Source: Thermosipho sp. (in: thermotogales) (lineage in GTDB: Bacteria > Thermotogota > Thermotogae > Thermotogales > Fervidobacteriaceae). Taken from it: a DNA stretch of 64,000 nt. The stretch is from contig JACDNZ010000003.1 in NCBI GenBank assembly GCA_017656345.1, positions 84,251 to 148,250 on the forward strand, given 5' to 3'. The position numbers were made by a program, and so were the translations under genes. Below are positions 10,517 to 21,836 of this stretch, piece after piece (position 1 is the stretch's first letter; each line of letters starts with the position of its first letter). Under the pieces are notes generated by a model. It was not told where the DNA came from, did not search any database, and was given only the letters and a program-made list of their open reading frames with translations.

Positions 10517-11806
10517 TCACTCCTCAACCAATATTCCTTCAAGATCATATGTATCTGCAGAAATAATCTTTACCTTATAAAATCCTTTTCCTAAATTTCC
10601 TTTAACAAAAACATTTCCATCAATTTCTGGTGCATCCATATATGTTCTTCCAATTAATACACCATATTCTTCTTCATCAAACAAAACATCGAAAACCTTA
10701 CCAATTAATTTAGCATTATTTTCAAAAGAAATCTCTGATTGAATATCCATCAACTCATTTAATCTTTCTTCAGCTATCTCTTCAGGGACCTTTTCATCAA
10801 GTTGGTAAGAAGCTGCTTCTTCTTCATCAGAATATAAAAAAGCTCCTAAACGATCAAAGCGAACTTCTTGAACAAACTTTAATAATTTTTCAAAGTCCTT
10901 TTCAGTTTCACCCGGGAAACCTACAATTATACTTGTTCTTATAATAGCATCTTTATACCTATTTCTAATATCTGAAATTAATTGCTTTAACTGCTTAACA
11001 TTTCTTGTTCTGTTCATCAACTTTAGAATTTTATTACTTCCATGTTGAACTGGTATATCAAAATATTTTAAAACCTTTGGATATGAAAATGCTTCAATTA
11101 TTTTTTCATTAATATGATCCGGGTGCATGTACATTACTCTAATCCAAAAATCACCATCTATTTCATTCAAAGCTTTCAATAAATCTGGCAGCATTTGCTT
11201 ACCAGTTAAATCCACTCCGTATCCCGTCGTATCCTGGGCTACAAGAATTATTTCTTTTTTTCCTCTTTCAACTAACACTCTAACTTCATTAACAATATCT
11301 TCTATTTTTCTGCTTTTAAAACCACCTTTAAAAAGTGGTATTGTACAAAAAGCACATGCTCTATCGCAGCCATCAGCTATTTTTACATATGCATATTGTT
11401 TATCTTCATCAATCCTATCTTCAAAATCATAGATACTTTCTGGGGAATTTAATATAATATTTTTTTTACCTATGTACTTGGCAATTTTTTCTGGTGAAAC
11501 AACACCAAACCATCCATCAACTTCCGGAATTTCCTTCATTAATTCTTTTCCATACCGCTGGACAAGACAACCTTTAACAAACACTTTGAAATTTGCATCA
11601 TATTTCTTTCTTTCTATATTCAACAGTATTTCTTCAATCGATTCCTTTTTTGATTCAAGTATAAATCCGCATGTATCTATTATTATTCCATCTGCCTCTT
11701 CAAGATCATCTACAATTGTATGACCATATTTCTTCAATTTTGCTTTTAAAATGGCACAATCAGCTTCATTTTTTGGACATCCCAATATTTCAATATAAAA
11801 ATTCAT
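10517..11806 (-). CDS. rimO: Ribosomal protein S12 methylthiotransferase RimO
   Basis: RimO is a radical SAM enzyme that adds a methylthio group to an Asp of ribosomal protein S12. The 429-residue protein has the N-terminal UPF0004 cysteines (LGCPKN, DTCGFI, KGCLVQ), the radical SAM cluster CDRACAFC near residue 148, and a C-terminal TRAM domain. The LGCPKNEADCA opening distinguishes RimO from MiaB. It follows the DUF4416 gene after nine bases. Confidence 0.95.
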   Translation of the reverse strand: MNFYIEILGCPKNEADCAILKAKLKKYGHTIVDDLEEADGIIIDTCGFILESKKESIEEILLNIERKKYDANFKVFVKGCLVQRYGKELMKEIPEVDGWFGVVSPEKIAKYIGKKNIILNSPESIYDFEDRIDEDKQYAYVKIADGCDRACAFCTIPLFKGGFKSRKIEDIVNEVRVLVERGKKEIILVAQDTTGYGVDLTGKQMLPDLLKALNEIDGDFWIRVMYMHPDHINEKIIEAFSYPKVLKYFDIPVQHGSNKILKLMNRTRNVKQLKQLISDIRNRYKDAIIRTSIIVGFPGETEKDFEKLLKFVQEVRFDRLGAFLYSDEEEAASYQLDEKVPEEIAEERLNELMDIQSEISFENNAKLIGKVFDVLFDEEEYGVLIGRTYMDAPEIDGNVFVKGNLGKGFYKVKIISADTYDLEGILVEE

Positions 11807-11815
11807 TCTATTCCC

Positions 11816-12355
11816 TCACTTTAAATATCTTTTTCTTTTCTCAAGATAAAGTAATCTAATCTTTTCCAGTTCCTCTTTGTACTCTTGTTCTTTGTAATTT
11901 GGATACGTAAAATCGTAATCTTTCCAGCGCCCATTAATATACATTAACGTAGTCTCAGCGTAAATACCTTTTCCAATATATATTCTATGAGGCCACATTT
12001 TTGTTGTTGCAAGAACAAACTGCATATGGTGAATATATCCTGGATCAATGTTAAATCTCCTATTACCTTGGACTGAAAATTTTTGCTCAATTTCATTTGT
12101 TATATTTTTTATATCTGCAAGTTGATAAGGATGTATTAATCTTTCAAAACTTAATAAAATTCCCTTCACACCTTCACCCATCTCTTTATTATAGTATAAA
12201 GTGTACTTTTCAAAATCTAATATATCTGAAACATAATCAATTGGACCAAATTTTTCAATTAACGTTTCTTTTATTTCATTAAACCAATATTCAACTTGCG
12301 AAGAAAAGAAAAACATTACCAGATTTACAAGATCAACTCTTCTTATTTTTCCCAC
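11816..12355 (-). CDS. DUF4416 family protein
   Basis: The 179-residue protein has the conserved features of DUF4416: a start with VDLVNLVMFFFSS, then FEKYTLYYNKEMGEG, NIDPGYIHHMQFVLATTK, and a tail with YPNY. The function is unknown. It starts at a GTG with AGGTGGTG upstream and overlaps the RodZ-like gene by 13 bases. In Thermotogales it travels with rimO/pgsA/recA, as it does here, but context alone does not give a role. Confidence 0.8.
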   Translation of the reverse strand: MGKIRRVDLVNLVMFFFSSQVEYWFNEIKETLIEKFGPIDYVSDILDFEKYTLYYNKEMGEGVKGILLSFERLIHPYQLADIKNITNEIEQKFSVQGNRRFNIDPGYIHHMQFVLATTKMWPHRIYIGKGIYAETTLMYINGRWKDYDFTYPNYKEQEYKEELEKIRLLYLEKRKRYLK

Positions 12356-12903
12356 TTTATCACCACCTGATAATTATCCATCAAAATTCTCTTAAGCTGC
12401 TTATCAATCGTCTCTAAAATTCCTGGCCCGCTGACATTATATACTCCCACATCCAATTCAACTTCCCGAACCTTCTTATTATCTATCATTATATATTCAT
12501 CAAGAGCCCGAAGTTTTAAAATTGGGGCGTTAAATACTTTAAAAAACAAATTTAATGAAACCACAAAAACTAATATTGATATTAGTAACAATAGCACCGG
12601 TACCAAATATCCCTCGTATTTTCGTTCTTTAGGCTTTTTTTCAATCTCAGGCTCGTTATAAACCTCTTTTACACCTTCTTTATAAAGCTTATAAAGATCT
12701 TCTTCAATATTCAAATAACTCTTCAACTTTGCTAGATGATTTTTTACATAAATCTCCGGCCCTGAAAAATCTGCACTTAAATATCTATCAAGGGTAGTTT
12801 TATCAATACCCAGGGATATGGAAATATGCAATAAAGAATAATTAGAGGACTCTACCTCTTTTTTTAAAATTTCTGATAAAATTTCCCAGCTAGTTTTCTC
12901 CAT
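12343..12903 (-). CDS. RodZ-like protein: helix-turn-helix, one membrane helix, extracytoplasmic tail
   Basis: The product has an N-terminal Cro/C1-type helix-turn-helix (about 1-70, with LLHISISLGIDKTTLDRYLSA), a charged linker, and one membrane helix near residues 105-128 (LVPVLLLLISILVFVVSLNLFF). A short outer domain of about 55 residues follows. This is the RodZ layout, which links MreB to the cell wall, but similarity is weak and the outer domain is short. The ATG at 12903 is only eight to ten bases from a -10 box and has no SD, so the mRNA may be nearly leaderless. Confidence 0.65.
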   Translation of the reverse strand: MEKTSWEILSEILKKEVESSNYSLLHISISLGIDKTTLDRYLSADFSGPEIYVKNHLAKLKSYLNIEEDLYKLYKEGVKEVYNEPEIEKKPKERKYEGYLVPVLLLLISILVFVVSLNLFFKVFNAPILKLRALDEYIMIDNKKVREVELDVGVYNVSGPGILETIDKQLKRILMDNYQVVIKWEK

Positions 12904-12913
12904 AATCAATTTA

Positions 12914-12943
12914 ATTATACTCTAATTATACATCACATTGCAA
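12914..12943 (-). promoter_or_regulatory. Promoter of the rodZ-like...rny operon
   Basis: On the minus strand, TTGCAA (12943-12938) lies 18 bases before TATAAT (12919-12914). The expected transcription start, about seven bases on, falls within a few bases of the RodZ-like start codon. The site abuts the end of the upstream exporter gene. Confidence 0.6.
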
Positions 12944-12944
12944 G

Positions 12945-15053
12945 TTAATTACTTTTATAAATTTTACTTAATAAAGTGGGCAACAAACTTAAACTTAAAA
13001 ACGAACTTGAAGTCATTGTAACCCACATAATCATAACTAAATATTCATGAATTTTGAACGGTGATAAAATCAACACAGATAACCCTATAGCAAGCCCTAG
13101 AGCATTTGCAAGTATAGGCTTTGAAGTAGTTTCATATGTTTTAGTCAATACTAAATCTACTTCGCTATATTTTTTAAGATTATATCCAAAATTTTCAATA
13201 AAATGTATAGCATAATCGATTCCAACACCTACTACAATACTTCCCATTGTTGCTGTGATTATACTTAGTTTTATGCCAGAATATCCCATAAAGCCAAACA
13301 AAACCACCAAAGTCAAACTAATTGGAAAAATCGATATAAATGCCTTCTTCAAATCCTTAAATCTTATAAACACTATCACAAAAACCATCAATACAGCAAA
13401 TAACAAGGACTTAATCTGCTGTGGTACAATTTTCTCATTCATTTCTTTCATAACATAAGGAATCCCCGTAACTTTAATTGGATCCTCAACTAATCTTTCA
13501 ATAGATTCTAACTGTGTTCTATTAATTTCCTTTGGGAAAATAATTATTCTTCCAGCCTTTTTATCTCTGTTTAAAAAGTTGGTGTAAATATTTGGAACTA
13601 AATTTAAAAGAATCTTTACCTGTGCACTATTTTCTGGATAACCTTCTCTCTTTAGTATCTTCTCATTAATACTCGTTAAAACATCGTAAAATGAGACAAC
13701 TTTATTTCCGTTTTTTCTGAACTCTTCTTCTATCCTTAACACTTTATTTGCAAATTCCGGCTCAATTGGGTCAAAAGTTGTTTCAAAATAGGCAAAAACC
13801 GGTATTGACATTCCAAATATATCTTGTGAAATGTCAATATTTTTCTTTACTTCTGTGTAATCCTTGTACATATCTATCATATAAAATTCATTATTAATCA
13901 TAAAAATTCCTGGAAAAAATGCAGTAAATAATATAATTGAGATTATAATTGATTTTTTTCCAAGTAAACTTTCAAATAGTTTTGAAATTTTACTTTCTCT
14001 TTCTACGGTTTTTATATCATCGTGTAACAAAATTATAGGAAGGAAAAGCCAGGTTGCTATACCGGCAAATGTAATTCCAATACTGCTAATTATCGATAAC
14101 TCAGAAAGTGACTGAGAACTTATAAAAGCCAAAGACAAAAAACCTGCAACAGTAGTAACTGTTGTTAAAATCATTGCTATACCCGTGCTCCTAAAAGTCT
14201 CAGTAAGAGCTTGAATTTTATCTCTACCTTTTTTTAAATCAATATAATGTGAAACAAAATGTAATCCATCGGCACTTCCCATCACAATTGTAAATATTGG
14301 AGCTAAAATTGTTAAAAGTGAAATTTCACCTTTCACCCAACCAATAAATCCCATAGTCCATAATGCACCTATTCCTGCAGGAAAAACAGAAAAAAATGTT
14401 GCCTTAAAATCCCCTAATCTCCATTTAAACACAAAAAATACAGTTAAAATAGCAAGAGGTGGAAGAGTAAATATGATAAATAACATGTAGTCAAAGATTT
14501 TTTCTTCTAAATATTTAGTACCTGCAAAATAATGTGGAATGTCACTCAAAACACTATCTAATTTTTTAACAATTTCTCCTTTTCTAGGTATAACATACAG
14601 CATTAAATAATATTTCCCATTTTTCTCAACTATATTTTCGATATTCATCATTTTTATAAAGTTAATCGCATAACTGTAATTTTCTTCAGTAATTTCCGAA
14701 ACATTAATTTTCCTAAACCCTACCGGGATCTCATCTGGTAAGGGAGAAACAACATCTAAAATTCCATCTATTGATTTTATCTTCTTCTCAATCTCTTTAA
14801 TTTTCTTCAATCCTTCCAAAGATAAAGGGTCAAAATTTAGTTCAAAAATAACATTCACTTGATCATTAGACAAAAAAGTTTGCTCCATTTTATTTAAAAT
14901 AGCTACATACTTTGAATTTCTTGACATAAACAATGTAAAATCAGTATTAATTCTTATTCTAAAAATTCCCAAAAGAAAAAATATGTTAAGAACAATAAGA
15001 AATATCAACAGTATTTTTTTGTATTTTATAAAAAATTCTACGTATTTTTCCAC
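12945..15053 (-). CDS. RND/MMPL-family membrane exporter
   Basis: The 702-residue protein has two homologous halves. Each has one membrane helix, a large extracytoplasmic loop and a block of about five helices, giving roughly 12 helices in total. The repeats show MGSADGLHFVSHYIDLKKG in the first half and VVGVGIDYAIHFIENFGYNLKK in the second, the pattern of MMPL/HpnN-type RND proteins and sterol-sensing domains. Such proteins move lipids or hydrophobic compounds. The substrate is unknown. It starts four bases after holA and no membrane fusion protein is adjacent. Confidence 0.85.
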   Translation of the reverse strand: MEKYVEFFIKYKKILLIFLIVLNIFFLLGIFRIRINTDFTLFMSRNSKYVAILNKMEQTFLSNDQVNVIFELNFDPLSLEGLKKIKEIEKKIKSIDGILDVVSPLPDEIPVGFRKINVSEITEENYSYAINFIKMMNIENIVEKNGKYYLMLYVIPRKGEIVKKLDSVLSDIPHYFAGTKYLEEKIFDYMLFIIFTLPPLAILTVFFVFKWRLGDFKATFFSVFPAGIGALWTMGFIGWVKGEISLLTILAPIFTIVMGSADGLHFVSHYIDLKKGRDKIQALTETFRSTGIAMILTTVTTVAGFLSLAFISSQSLSELSIISSIGITFAGIATWLFLPIILLHDDIKTVERESKISKLFESLLGKKSIIISIILFTAFFPGIFMINNEFYMIDMYKDYTEVKKNIDISQDIFGMSIPVFAYFETTFDPIEPEFANKVLRIEEEFRKNGNKVVSFYDVLTSINEKILKREGYPENSAQVKILLNLVPNIYTNFLNRDKKAGRIIIFPKEINRTQLESIERLVEDPIKVTGIPYVMKEMNEKIVPQQIKSLLFAVLMVFVIVFIRFKDLKKAFISIFPISLTLVVLFGFMGYSGIKLSIITATMGSIVVGVGIDYAIHFIENFGYNLKKYSEVDLVLTKTYETTSKPILANALGLAIGLSVLILSPFKIHEYLVMIMWVTMTSSSFLSLSLLPTLLSKIYKSN

Positions 15054-15056
15054 GTT

Positions 15057-16019
15057 TTATCCCTCCTCCATTATCTGCTCCATGAATTCAACAATTTCCA
15101 CATTTAATGTTCCACCACTCTTAATACTTCTTTCAATAAAATATATTTTCTTTATTATTTCTTTCAGCTCTTCTACATTGTAAAGTTTGACGTGATTCAC
15201 TGGAGTAAATTCTTGACCACTGAACTTAAATCCTAAAAATCTCGCTACTTTTGGCAAGGACACATTCATTTTCCTTGCATACTCTTTTATTTCATTCCAA
15301 TTATATTTTTCTTTATATTCAACACTTAATACTATATTAAACAAAAAAATAAAATGTTTAGCTACTGCGGAAATAATGTGAGTTTCATCATAATCATTTA
15401 GAATTTCATGTAGTTTTTCAAAAGCTTTCCTGTTTTTTTCTGAAATCATAAAACAAAATTCATCCAATTTTGAAATAGAATGTTTGTGTACAAACTCTTC
15501 TATTATCTCAATTGTCAATTTTTCTCCCAATACTTTTAATTTGCTAATTTCATTAAATAAAGCATATTCATCCGGGCCAACAATTTCAAATAAAAACTCT
15601 GGAACTTTTTCATCAAATTCCAGTCCTTCTTTTTCTATTAAACTTTTTATATACAAAAGCCATTTCTTTTTTTCCCACGGATTTGGTACAGTAAAACTTT
15701 CAGATTTAACCTCTAATTCCAAACCTTTAATTTCGTTTTTTATAGGTTTAACCGTTCTTAAAAAAATTGTCAAACTATCTGGTATGTTTAAATTAAATAT
15801 TTCTCTTTTTTCTGACAATTTCCAGTTATCAAAATCAATAAGATCTATCACACATTCTTTTGAAAACAAACCAATATTTGTAGTTTTCTCTAATATTATC
15901 TCAATTTTGTCCTTTTCATCTGAATATAATCTTAAATACTCTGCATTCTCTTTTAAAAATTCCTTTACAAAAAATTCCTTGCCCAAATCTGAATTACCAT
16001 ATAAATTAATTATCGGCAT
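15057..16019 (-). CDS. holA: DNA polymerase III delta subunit
   Basis: HolA opens the sliding clamp as part of the clamp loader. The 320-residue protein has the three-part delta layout: an N-terminal AAA+-like domain beginning INLYGNSDLGKEFFVKEFL without a functional P-loop, a middle helical domain around ISKLDEFCFMISEKN, and a C-terminal collar domain ending RSIKSGGTLNVEIVEFMEQ. Overall similarity is low, as is normal for delta. It is divergent from the radical SAM gene at 16130, with about 110 bases of AT-rich promoter DNA between them. Confidence 0.8.
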   Translation of the reverse strand: MPIINLYGNSDLGKEFFVKEFLKENAEYLRLYSDEKDKIEIILEKTTNIGLFSKECVIDLIDFDNWKLSEKREIFNLNIPDSLTIFLRTVKPIKNEIKGLELEVKSESFTVPNPWEKKKWLLYIKSLIEKEGLEFDEKVPEFLFEIVGPDEYALFNEISKLKVLGEKLTIEIIEEFVHKHSISKLDEFCFMISEKNRKAFEKLHEILNDYDETHIISAVAKHFIFLFNIVLSVEYKEKYNWNEIKEYARKMNVSLPKVARFLGFKFSGQEFTPVNHVKLYNVEELKEIIKKIYFIERSIKSGGTLNVEIVEFMEQIMEEG

Positions 16020-16129
16020 GTCATCACCTCATATCACCATTATCGCTTTAAATATTTTAACACAATTATTTCTTGTGTTTATTAATTTTTCAATTTATTG
16101 TACAATAATTAAAAAGGTAGGTTGAAAAA

Positions 16130-16990
16130 ATGTTGGAAAAATGTATGCTTTGTCCCAGAAAATGTGGAGTAAATCGATACAAAAACAAGGGAATATGTGG
16201 AGTAAAAGATAAAATACTAATCTCAAATATACTTCTCCATAAAGGGGAAGAACCTCCAATTTCGGGAAAAAATGGTGCAGGTATAGTATTCTTTTCGGGA
16301 TGCCCTATGAAATGTATTTATTGTCAAAACATGGGATTTTCACAAAGGGGTTTAGGAATAGAAATAACCGTAAAAGAATTAGCAAATGCTTTCATATTGT
16401 TACAAGAAAATGGAGCTCATACCTTAGACCTTGTAACTCCAAGCCCTCATGCGCTTCATATTATCGAAGCTTTAAAAATAGCTAAAGAAATGGGATTAAA
16501 GATTCCGGTTGTGTACAATACTTCAAGTTATGAAAATGTAGAAACTTTAAAGTTATTTGAAGATTATGTTGATATTTATCTTGCAGATATAAGATATACT
16601 AACTCCTATTATGGAGAAAAATACTCAAAAGTAACAAATTACTGGGAAATAGCTCAAGAAGCAATCAAAGAAATGTATAGACAGGTTGGGCCATACAATA
16701 ATAAAACCAGGAAAGGCTTAATAGTAAGAATACTTATTTTACCTAACAAAGTCTCTGGCCATTTTGAAGCATTGAGATTTATTGCAGAACTTGATAGCAG
16801 AATACCTGTTTCACTCATGTCACAATATATGCCAGTTTTCGGTGCAAAAAACGATGAATTAATTGGAAGAAAAATTACTAATGCAGAATACCTTGAAGCA
16901 ATTGAATACATGGAACTTCTCGGTTTAAATGGTTGGATTCAAACTAATGAAAAAGATAAACTTACAACAAAGGCAGTGAAATGGCGATGA
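16130..16990 (+). CDS. Radical SAM protein, PflA-like (COG1313 type)
   Basis: This protein has an N-terminal cysteine-rich segment (CMLCPRKCGVNRY...GICG) and the radical SAM cluster CPMKCIYCQN near residue 62. LVTPSPHALHII and YNTSSYEN follow, as in the family loosely annotated as pyruvate formate-lyase-activating enzyme homologs (COG1313). The extra N-terminal cysteines could bind a second cluster or zinc. The true substrate is unknown, and no glycyl radical enzyme is adjacent. It overlaps the next radical SAM gene by ten bases, which suggests a linked function. Confidence 0.8.
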   Translation: MLEKCMLCPRKCGVNRYKNKGICGVKDKILISNILLHKGEEPPISGKNGAGIVFFSGCPMKCIYCQNMGFSQRGLGIEITVKELANAFILLQENGAHTLDLVTPSPHALHIIEALKIAKEMGLKIPVVYNTSSYENVETLKLFEDYVDIYLADIRYTNSYYGEKYSKVTNYWEIAQEAIKEMYRQVGPYNNKTRKGLIVRILILPNKVSGHFEALRFIAELDSRIPVSLMSQYMPVFGAKNDELIGRKITNAEYLEAIEYMELLGLNGWIQTNEKDKLTTKAVKWR

Positions 16991-17772
16991 TTATTGTTAA
17001 TCCTTCTGGAACATTACCAATAACCGTTACATACTCCTGTAGTATGAACTGTAAACATTGTGGTGGAGTCTACATAAAAAGAATGCCTCATATCTCAAAT
17101 ATTGAAAAGTATGCTAAAAAATACAATTCTTTCCTTATTAGTGGCGGAATGACAAAAGATGGAAACATTCCATTTTCAAGTTATCTTGAAAAATTAAGAA
17201 TCCTTAAAGAAAGATACAATTTACTATACAATTTTCATATTGGTTTTCCTAAATATCCTCCTTTTGAAATCGAAAATGTTGCTGATGTCGTAAGTTTTGA
17301 TTTTTTCTCAGATGAAAAAATTTTAAACGAAATATACGGAATCAAAAGATCAACCGATGAAATTTTAAATGCTGTTTTACCACTAAAAACCCCAAAAATT
17401 CCACATATTACTATAGGAATCTTATGTGGGAAAATCACACACGAGTTAAAAAGCATTGAAATTTTGAGTAATTATTTTGATACAATAGTATTAAACATAT
17501 TAATTCCTACAAAAAACACTTTTTATGAAAAATGTTCTCCACCCAAAGTAGAAGAAGTTTCCGAAATATTCAAAGAAGCAAAAAGAAAATTTGAAAAAGT
17601 AATATTGGGTTGTATGCATCCACATGGTGAATATAGAAAAAAGTTACTATCAAATATTTCAGACTATCTTGATGTATTTGTTAATTCTTCAAGCAAAGAA
17701 TATGATTTTAAAGGTTGTTGCGCTCTTTTAAATATCGAAAATTCCCAAATTAAGAAGGAGGAAAATAAATGA
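16981..17772 (+). CDS. Radical SAM protein of unknown function
   Basis: The 263-residue protein has the cluster motif CSMNCKHCGG near residue 22 and a SAM-contact-like motif LISGGMTKDG. It resembles small uncharacterised biotin-synthase-like radical SAM proteins. Additional cysteines occur late (LGCMHPHGEYR and FKGCCALLN). It overlaps the preceding radical SAM gene by ten bases and the ROK kinase by four (ATGA), so it is translationally coupled at both ends. I cannot assign a substrate. Confidence 0.7.
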   Translation: MAMIIVNPSGTLPITVTYSCSMNCKHCGGVYIKRMPHISNIEKYAKKYNSFLISGGMTKDGNIPFSSYLEKLRILKERYNLLYNFHIGFPKYPPFEIENVADVVSFDFFSDEKILNEIYGIKRSTDEILNAVLPLKTPKIPHITIGILCGKITHELKSIEILSNYFDTIVLNILIPTKNTFYEKCSPPKVEEVSEIFKEAKRKFEKVILGCMHPHGEYRKKLLSNISDYLDVFVNSSSKEYDFKGCCALLNIENSQIKKEENK

Positions 17773-18707
17773 ACATAGTTGGTGTTGATCTTGGAGGAAC
17801 ATATGTGAAAATTGGTTTAGTTAATTCAACTACTGGAGTAATTACAAAAAAAACTCAAATAGAAACAAAGCTCGAACTTGGCAATGATAATGTAGTAAAT
17901 AGAATTGCAGAAGCAATTCAAAAATTAACAGAGAATGAAACATATTCCGCTGTAGGTATTGGTTCACCTGGTTCAATTGACAAAGAAAACGGTATAGTTA
18001 GATTCTCTCCAAATTTCCCTGATTGGCACAACTTCCCTTTGGGACCAAAATTATCGAAACTGTTAAACAAAAAAGTTTATGTTGAAAATGATGCAAATTC
18101 TTTTGTTTTAGGTGAAAAATGGTTTGGAGCAGGGAAAGGTAAAAATCATATAGTTGCTCTGACATTGGGAACAGGGGTAGGCGGTGGAATAATTTCCCAA
18201 AACATATTAATTACCGGAACAGACGGCATAGGTGGAGAATTAGGTCATGTAATTATTAAACCTCATGGCCGATTGTGCGGTTGTGGAAATTATGGCTGCT
18301 TAGAAGCTTATGCTTCAGCAACAGCTATAGTTAAAATGGCACTAGAGAGAAGAAAAAAGTTTCCTGATTCTATGATTTTCGAAAGTAATGAAATAACGGC
18401 TAAAACTATTTTTGATGCTGCAAAACAAAATGATAGATTGGCATTAATAATTAGAGATGAAGTTGTAAATGCTTTAGCCATTGCAATAACGGGGTTTATA
18501 CATATATTCAACCCACAAGTAATTATAATTGGTGGCGGTGTTTCAAGAGCCGGGGATATACTCTTCAAACCTTTAGTTCAACAAGTTAACGAAATGGTAA
18601 TGCCTTCTTTCAAAAATTCATTTGAAATATTGCAAAGTCCATTAGTAGAAAACGCTGGTATATTGGGGGCTGCTTCTATTGTATTACAACGAGAAAAGAA
18701 AATTTGA
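17769..18707 (+). CDS. ROK-family sugar kinase, probably glucokinase
   Basis: The N terminus has the ATP-binding signature VGVDLGGTYVKIGLV. The catalytic region has VENDANSFVLGE, LGTGVGGGII and the ROK zinc motif CGCGNYGCLEAYAS. The 312-residue length fits glucokinases such as that of Thermotoga. As there is no DNA-binding N terminus it is a kinase rather than a repressor. The sugar could be glucose or a related hexose. It has a strong site (AAGGAGG) and overlaps the following PfkB kinase by 29 bases. Confidence 0.85.
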   Translation: MNIVGVDLGGTYVKIGLVNSTTGVITKKTQIETKLELGNDNVVNRIAEAIQKLTENETYSAVGIGSPGSIDKENGIVRFSPNFPDWHNFPLGPKLSKLLNKKVYVENDANSFVLGEKWFGAGKGKNHIVALTLGTGVGGGIISQNILITGTDGIGGELGHVIIKPHGRLCGCGNYGCLEAYASATAIVKMALERRKKFPDSMIFESNEITAKTIFDAAKQNDRLALIIRDEVVNALAIAITGFIHIFNPQVIIIGGGVSRAGDILFKPLVQQVNEMVMPSFKNSFEILQSPLVENAGILGAASIVLQREKKI

Positions 18708-19521
18708 TGTTACATGCATAGGTAAAGCAAATCTCGATATTTTCTATTATGTTGATACACTTGAACATGAAAAAAACCACATAGCAAAAGAATTTTACTA
18801 TTATGCAGGTGGAAAGGCCACTAATGTTGCCATAAATCTCTCAAGATTGGGACTTAAAACTGCATTAATATCAGCTATAGGTAACGATATCTTTGGGCAA
18901 AAACTTCTGGAAATTTTAGAAAAAGAAAATGTAAAATTTAATGGCTCAATTGTTAACGCTTCAACTTCACTTACTAGCATAATAGTAGATGATCTTGGTA
19001 AAAATACAATATTTCATAATTTAGGTGCTAATTCACTTCTTTCTCCTAAACTAATTCCAGAAAATCTATCCTTTGTATTTATACAATCTGGAATACCAAT
19101 TAAATCACTGATAAAAGCAATTAATTCATCTAAAAGAATATTTTTAGAACTTTCCGAAACATCTCAATTTGATCAATTAAAAAACTACTTAAAAAAAGTT
19201 GAATTCGTATCACTAAATGAAAGTGAATTAAATAATATTTTCAAAACTGATAATTTAGAAACAAATCTTGAGTTACTATCAAAATATACTAATAATATCT
19301 TCTTAAAAATGGGTGAAAAAGGTCTCTTATACAAAACAACCTCAGGAAAGATTTTTTACAAACCCGCCAAAAAAATTAAAGTAAAAAACACAACTGGAGC
19401 TGGTGATGCTGCTTCTTCTGCTTTTATATTTGGAATCATAAATAATTGGGATATAGAAAAAATACTTTCCTTTAGTATTGATTATTCTTCAAAAATAGTA
19501 AAAAGCAAATATTCCACTTAA
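18679..19521 (+). CDS. PfkB-family carbohydrate kinase
   Basis: The product has the N-terminal PfkB motif (AGGKATNVAINLSRLG) and the C-terminal anion hole/catalytic motif NTTGAGDAASSAFIFG. Ribokinase, fructokinase and nucleoside kinases share this fold and the sugar is not evident. At 280 residues it is slightly short. The start is a TTG at 18679 inside the end of the ROK gene, with GGGGG upstream. Two sugar kinases in tandem suggest a small carbohydrate-salvage unit. Confidence 0.78.
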   Translation: MYYNEKRKFDVTCIGKANLDIFYYVDTLEHEKNHIAKEFYYYAGGKATNVAINLSRLGLKTALISAIGNDIFGQKLLEILEKENVKFNGSIVNASTSLTSIIVDDLGKNTIFHNLGANSLLSPKLIPENLSFVFIQSGIPIKSLIKAINSSKRIFLELSETSQFDQLKNYLKKVEFVSLNESELNNIFKTDNLETNLELLSKYTNNIFLKMGEKGLLYKTTSGKIFYKPAKKIKVKNTTGAGDAASSAFIFGIINNWDIEKILSFSIDYSSKIVKSKYST

Positions 19522-19592
19522 TTATCTTAATTTTTCTTAATTTTTTTATATTACATTATTTTCGTATAATAAGAATCATCGGGGGTGATAAA

Positions 19593-21796
<2,204 letters not shown>

Positions 21797-21836
21797 TTTA
21801 CTTAAAAACATTCATTCTTTTGAAGAAGGTGGAGTT

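Noticed and set aside
15484-16125. 213-residue plus-strand ORF antisense to holA
   Set aside because: It is an Asn/Ser/Phe-rich shadow frame with no SD and no recognisable domain.
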